A DNA stretch of 18,676 nt from NCBI GenBank assembly GCA_001780825.1, contig MFIX01000034.1, positions 72,700 to 91,375 of the forward strand, in the 5' to 3' direction. Made by a program: the position numbers and the translations under genes. Every line of letters begins with the position of its first letter. Position 1 is the stretch's first letter. This DNA comes from Candidatus Glassbacteria bacterium RIFCSPLOWO2_12_FULL_58_11 (GTDB taxonomy: Bacteria; Gemmatimonadota; Glassbacteria; GWA2-58-10). A model generated the notes under the pieces. That model saw only the letters and a program-made list of their open reading frames with translations. It was not told the DNA's origin and did no database searches. Below are positions 15,146 to 18,676 of the stretch, in pieces.

Positions 15146-16549
15146 ATGGCCGAAGAATGGAGAAAGATCAATATCCTGTTCAAGGAAGAGGAACTGGAGG
15201 CCTGGCTGGTCGTTCCGTTTTTCGGTGAGGAGGGGGCAGTCAAAGCGATACTGACCGCCGAGGATGCCTTCAAGGCTCTCAAGGCCAAGGGCGTCGAAAA
15301 TGGAATACTGGAAGATGAAATTCAGCGGATTTTTCGCGATGCGGTCTTCGAGCAGGAGGTGCTGGTCGCCCGTGGAACCCCGCCGGTACAGGGCGAGGAT
15401 GGGAAAATCGAGTATTACTTCAAGACCTCCCGGGAAATGCGGCCGAAAGAGGATGAGGATGGCCGGATCGACTACCGCGAAATCTCCTTTCTGGAGAATG
15501 TCAAACAAGGAGACAAGCTCTGCCGCAAAATCCCGGCCACTTCTGGAAGAGCCGGAATATCGGTCACCAAGAAGCCGATTCCACCCCAGGAGGGACGGAC
15601 CGCCCTGCTGCCCCAGGGCCCGAATACTGAAATCGCGCCCGCCGATTCAGACCTTTTGATCGCTGCCGGTAATGGCTGCGTGACTATCAACCAGGCCAAG
15701 CTGGTCGAGGTGCAGCCGAAGCTGGAGATCAAGGGCGATGTTGATTTTTCGACCGGAAATATCAATTTTGTCGGCGCTCTGGTTATCAATGGAGATGTCA
15801 AAGCCGGCTTTAAGGTCGCGGTTTCCGGAGACCTCGAGATCAATGGCACGGTCGAGGATGCGGAGGTTCGCTGCGGCGGCAACGCCCTGCTTAAAATGGG
15901 TTTCACCGGACACAATAAAGGCCTGGTCACCACGGCGGGAGATTTAACAGTCAAATTTGCCCAGAACCAGCAGATCCAGTGCGAAGGCAACTTGTACCTG
16001 GGCGGAGAGCTGATGCATTGCGATACGAAAGTCGGCGGAGATGTTATCGCCAGCGGCCGGAAAGGCGCGATTATTGGCGGCCAGGTCCAGGCCCGGGGCT
16101 CGATCGAGGTTTGTCAGCTGGGGAGCATTAATTTTACTCCGACCGTAATTGAGGCCGGCTGTAATTTCAAAGCCCTTGAGCGGAAGCAGGAGATTCGGCA
16201 GGAGCTGGAAAAAATCAAGATCAACCAGGAAAAGGTGAAAAATGCACTCTACGTCCTGGCCCGGCTCAAGATAAAAATGCAGGGCAACCTTCCCCCCGAT
16301 CAGCTCACCTTGTACAACCGGCTGCAGGATACTGTCCAGTACTATCCGAGGTACCGTGAACAGTTGACGAGTGAAAACGATAAACTGGACGCCGAAATCG
16401 CACAGCACAAGAACTCCTCGGTTACCATCCACCAGGTCCTGTATCCGGGAGTCAAGGTGCTGATTGGAAGGTATCCGCGGGTTTTCAAGGAACAAATGCA
16501 GCATGCGGTACTGCGAGAAGTGCGCGGGGAAATTATCCCCGTGCTTTAA
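15146..16549 (+). CDS. FapA family (DUF342) polymer-like scaffold protein
   Basis: This 467-residue protein matches the FapA/DUF342 family. The N-terminal domain has the family signature VARGTPPVQGEDGKIEYYF (74-92), then FLENVKQGDKLCRK (115-128) and SGRAGISVTKKPIPPQEGR (133-151). A right-handed beta-helix follows at about 188-335, recognisable from repeated short 'i.G.v..g' rungs (KGDVDFSTGNINFVGALVING, then GDLEINGTVEDAEVRCGGN). A charged coiled coil spans about 342-422. The end VLYPGVKVLIG (431-441) is the usual short beta tail. FapA-type proteins are linked to flagellar assembly in Vibrio, but DUF342 proteins also occur in non-flagellated bacteria and no flagellar gene is in this window, so a motility role is not shown. 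AAAGGTGA at 15132-15139 with a 6-base gap is an excellent ribosome-binding site. The next gene begins 140 bases downstream on the same strand. Confidence 0.9.
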   Translation: MAEEWRKINILFKEEELEAWLVVPFFGEEGAVKAILTAEDAFKALKAKGVENGILEDEIQRIFRDAVFEQEVLVARGTPPVQGEDGKIEYYFKTSREMRPKEDEDGRIDYREISFLENVKQGDKLCRKIPATSGRAGISVTKKPIPPQEGRTALLPQGPNTEIAPADSDLLIAAGNGCVTINQAKLVEVQPKLEIKGDVDFSTGNINFVGALVINGDVKAGFKVAVSGDLEINGTVEDAEVRCGGNALLKMGFTGHNKGLVTTAGDLTVKFAQNQQIQCEGNLYLGGELMHCDTKVGGDVIASGRKGAIIGGQVQARGSIEVCQLGSINFTPTVIEAGCNFKALERKQEIRQELEKIKINQEKVKNALYVLARLKIKMQGNLPPDQLTLYNRLQDTVQYYPRYREQLTSENDKLDAEIAQHKNSSVTIHQVLYPGVKVLIGRYPRVFKEQMQHAVLREVRGEIIPVL

Positions 16550-16620
16550 AGGACTGAAGGCAAAAATTTCCGGAGCCGGATTAAGGGCCCGGGTCACCCT
16601 CAGCCGGAGCGGCCCGGATT

Positions 16621-16641
16621 CGCCGGGGCGGCTGCCCGGCG
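16621..16641. repeat. GC-rich perfect hairpin between the FapA-like gene and the large unknown gene
   Basis: CGCCGGG (16621-16627) and CCCGGCG (16635-16641) form a perfect 7-bp stem with a 7-base loop, in the 140-base gap. No U-tract follows on either strand, so it is not a standard intrinsic terminator. It could slow or partly limit readthrough into the next gene. Confidence 0.45.
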
Positions 16642-16689
16642 TCATCTGCGAGACCGGTGCTGTCCGTGCCGGTTAATTCCTGAGCGATT

Positions 16690-18676
16690 ATGCCACTTGA
16701 GATTGCCAAAATAGTCGATGTAAAAGAGCTCGAGGGCGAGGAACTGCTGGAAAACCTCATCGAGCGTACGAAAAAGTACGAAATCAAGGCCATTCAGGAC
16801 AAGCGTCTGATTTTCACCCGCGTCCGGACCTACCTGGAAAAAATTTTCGGCAGCTTCTACACCACCGAAAAAAACGAGCCTATGGTGCTTATCGCCCAGT
16901 CCCTGGTGCGCCTGCGCCAGAACCCGCACCTCAAGGGCCGGGATGAAAAGATCAATCAACTGTCCCGTCTGATGGACAACCTCAACGAAAACGGGCTGCT
17001 GAAACTTCGCCAGGGCCAGGTTGAGGAGCTGGATTACATTCTTCTCGGCCAGCGGCTGACTGTTACCATGGATGAGGGCGGGACGAAGGAATACGAAATC
17101 GTGCGCCGGATCCCCAGCGCACGCAAGTCCGCCGAGGAGGAGAAAGAGCGGCTGGTCACCTACCGCGAGGAAATAAAGCTGATCGAGAACATCCGCCTGA
17201 ACTGCAAGCAGGTCGACAGCCTGATCAGCCAGCCGATGGATGACGAGATCAAACAACAGGCCGCCCGAACCGCCCGGGATTATTTCCGGGAGCTCGAGCA
17301 GATGATGGCTTACGCAAGCAGCATACTTACCGGTATCGGCTATATTGAGGATGCGTTTATCGCCGAGCTCAAACTCGAATCCCTGGACCTGGCCCATGAG
17401 ATGAACGACAAGCGCCTGATCGAGAGGATGATCTTTCTCGCCAGCCTCAACTGGTACCGCAACCAATGGGCCAGCCGGAGTTTCAACGAGCCGGACAACC
17501 TGGTGTTCTTCCTGATCGGTCGCATGGTCTTCCGCCACGCCCCCTGGAACCCCAAAGGCCGGCCGGAGGTCCGCGAAGCCCTGGATACCCTCGAAATACC
17601 CTGCGCCGACCTGGAGCGTAAATTCATCCATCATGCCTCGGGCCACGCTGAGGATGGGGAGAGCGCTGCAATCAAGGTCGACCGGAAAAAGGAAAAGATC
17701 AGCCAGCTTATCACCCAGCTTATCAGTCTCAACAACATGCTCGGCGCGCGGAAAAGCGTGGATGACGGCAACACGCTGCTTAAAAAATTCCTGCGGCCCG
17801 GCATCCGCACTCCGGTAAGCCGGCGGAATATGGAGATCATCGCCGAGGAAATCACCGCACAGGTAAAAATGGACTGCCTCGGCAAGATCATGCGCGAGCT
17901 GTCTTTCGACCCCCAGCTCGGCAAGTTAATCGCCGTGCTGAGACAGGCGCTCGGCGAGGGGAGCATGGAGCTGTTCCAGCAGCTACAGGCCTTCAGGGTA
18001 GCCCACGGCCTGAGCAACCTGGTGGACAATAAGGAACGGGAAAGGCTTTCCGCCTATATCAGCCCCATGGACCTGGTCCAGTTCCTCACCGGGATGGCCA
18101 GCGGCTATATCGGCATCACAGAGGCGACCGAGGAAAAAATAACCATCTTTGCCCGCGGTTCCGGCGGCGAATCGCTCGATACCGCCAACCGCACCCTGAC
18201 CAACAAGGGCGCTACTTATGATGCCGCGGCAAATTATATCAACAAGGAATTCGAGAACCTGATCCTCAGCTATGAAAAAGCCGACTTCGAAGCCCGCTGC
18301 ACGGATTGCAACCCCAATTATACCCGGGAGATGGATGAGCATGTGCAGATCAAGAATTTCGCCTGGGTCTGCCGCCGCTTTCTCTTCCTGAAAATGTATT
18401 TCGGCGCCTCGGTCCTGCTGGTCAGCCCGATCATGTACAATATCTATCTCGGGGAAAAGGATAAAGAAACCAAGACGATACATGCCAGTACCGCCCAGTT
18501 TATGGATAACATCCTGGAGCTCGAACACTACCTGCTGGAAAAGATCTCCGCGGCGGCCGAAAAGCTGGAAGCCAGCATTCTCGACAAGAACAGGGTGGAT
18601 TCTCAGCTCGTTGCCGAGGGCAGCCGGTCGGGGCGCGAAGAGGCCGGGCGGGGCGAGTCCAATTACTCGCTGATGC
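16690..18676 (+). CDS. Large protein of unknown function, 3' end outside window
   Basis: From the ATG at 16690 the frame stays open to the window end, giving at least 662 residues. An in-frame TGA at 16681-16683 sits just before, so this is the first possible ATG; no clear ribosome-binding site is seen. The protein is rich in charged residues and looks mostly alpha-helical. Parts suggest coiled coil or helical repeats, for example around 145-205 (AEEEKERLVTYREEIKLIEN) and 600-640. One probable membrane segment lies at about 565-588 (FLKMYFGASVLLVSPIMYNI). A CTDC pair (537-540) precedes it, with another Cys at 561. Short blocks such as LNWYRNQW (253-260) and HAPWNP (283-288) look conserved but match no family I know. 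The same strand and 140-base spacing suggest co-transcription with the FapA-like gene. No function is assigned. Confidence 0.85.
   Translation, partial: MPLEIAKIVDVKELEGEELLENLIERTKKYEIKAIQDKRLIFTRVRTYLEKIFGSFYTTEKNEPMVLIAQSLVRLRQNPHLKGRDEKINQLSRLMDNLNENGLLKLRQGQVEELDYILLGQRLTVTMDEGGTKEYEIVRRIPSARKSAEEEKERLVTYREEIKLIENIRLNCKQVDSLISQPMDDEIKQQAARTARDYFRELEQMMAYASSILTGIGYIEDAFIAELKLESLDLAHEMNDKRLIERMIFLASLNWYRNQWASRSFNEPDNLVFFLIGRMVFRHAPWNPKGRPEVREALDTLEIPCADLERKFIHHASGHAEDGESAAIKVDRKKEKISQLITQLISLNNMLGARKSVDDGNTLLKKFLRPGIRTPVSRRNMEIIAEEITAQVKMDCLGKIMRELSFDPQLGKLIAVLRQALGEGSMELFQQLQAFRVAHGLSNLVDNKERERLSAYISPMDLVQFLTGMASGYIGITEATEEKITIFARGSGGESLDTANRTLTNKGATYDAAANYINKEFENLILSYEKADFEARCTDCNPNYTREMDEHVQIKNFAWVCRRFLFLKMYFGASVLLVSPIMYNIYLGEKDKETKTIHASTAQFMDNILELEHYLLEKISAAAEKLEASILDKNRVDSQLVAEGSRSGREEAGRGESNYSLM

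Noticed and set aside
15944..16645. Minus-strand frame of 233 codons
   Set aside because: It is antisense to the well-supported FapA-like gene and has no recognisable domain.
16642..17646. Minus-strand open frame of 334 codons opposite the large unknown gene
   Set aside because: It lies entirely antisense to a longer, uninterrupted plus-strand frame with better amino-acid composition. Its product is a low-diversity shadow rich in His, Gln, Val and Leu, as expected from reverse reading of GC-rich codons.

Overview
The window looks like chromosomal DNA from a Gram-negative (diderm) bacterium of fairly high GC content. The evidence is a complete RND / periplasmic adaptor / TolC-type efflux set, an outer-surface polysaccharide locus, and several starts preceded by clear Shine-Dalgarno sequences (AGGTGA, AGGAG, GGAGA). 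Nothing fixes the phylum. No rRNA, tRNA, insertion sequence, CRISPR array or phage gene was seen.

Bases 1-5037 are a surface-glycan region. On the plus strand are the 3' end of an NAD-dependent sugar-nucleotide epimerase and a family 2 glycosyltransferase (GT-A fold). Facing them on the minus strand is a tight operon, read as GT-D-fold transferase, Wzx-type flippase, family 4 transferase (GT-B fold). The two runs meet with a 20-base overlap of their coding ends. A divergent spacer (5038-5349) with a plausible promoter in each direction separates this operon from a plus-strand SAM methyltransferase (5350-6000).

Bases 6125-8099 hold a metallo-beta-lactamase-fold hydrolase of the glyoxalase II type (plus) and a UDP-glucuronate decarboxylase (UXS, minus), which would supply UDP-xylose to the glycan pathway. 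Next come a hairpin-rich spacer and a possible 66-residue membrane protein.

Bases 8212-14728 are a minus-strand metal-efflux operon. The order of transcription is a small His-rich exported protein, a TolC-like outer membrane channel, a CusB/CzcB-like adaptor with an extra N-terminal domain, and a CusA/CzcA-like RND pump. A good sigma-70-like promoter precedes the first gene. A strong terminator-like hairpin lies between the His-rich gene and the channel gene and may make expression of the pump partial or conditional. The CusA methionine triad is not kept in the pump, so its metal cannot be named.

Bases 15146-18676 carry a FapA (DUF342) family protein. It is followed by a very large open reading frame of unknown function (at least 662 codons, running off the window), mostly helical with one probable membrane segment. 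This pair is the least explained part of the window.
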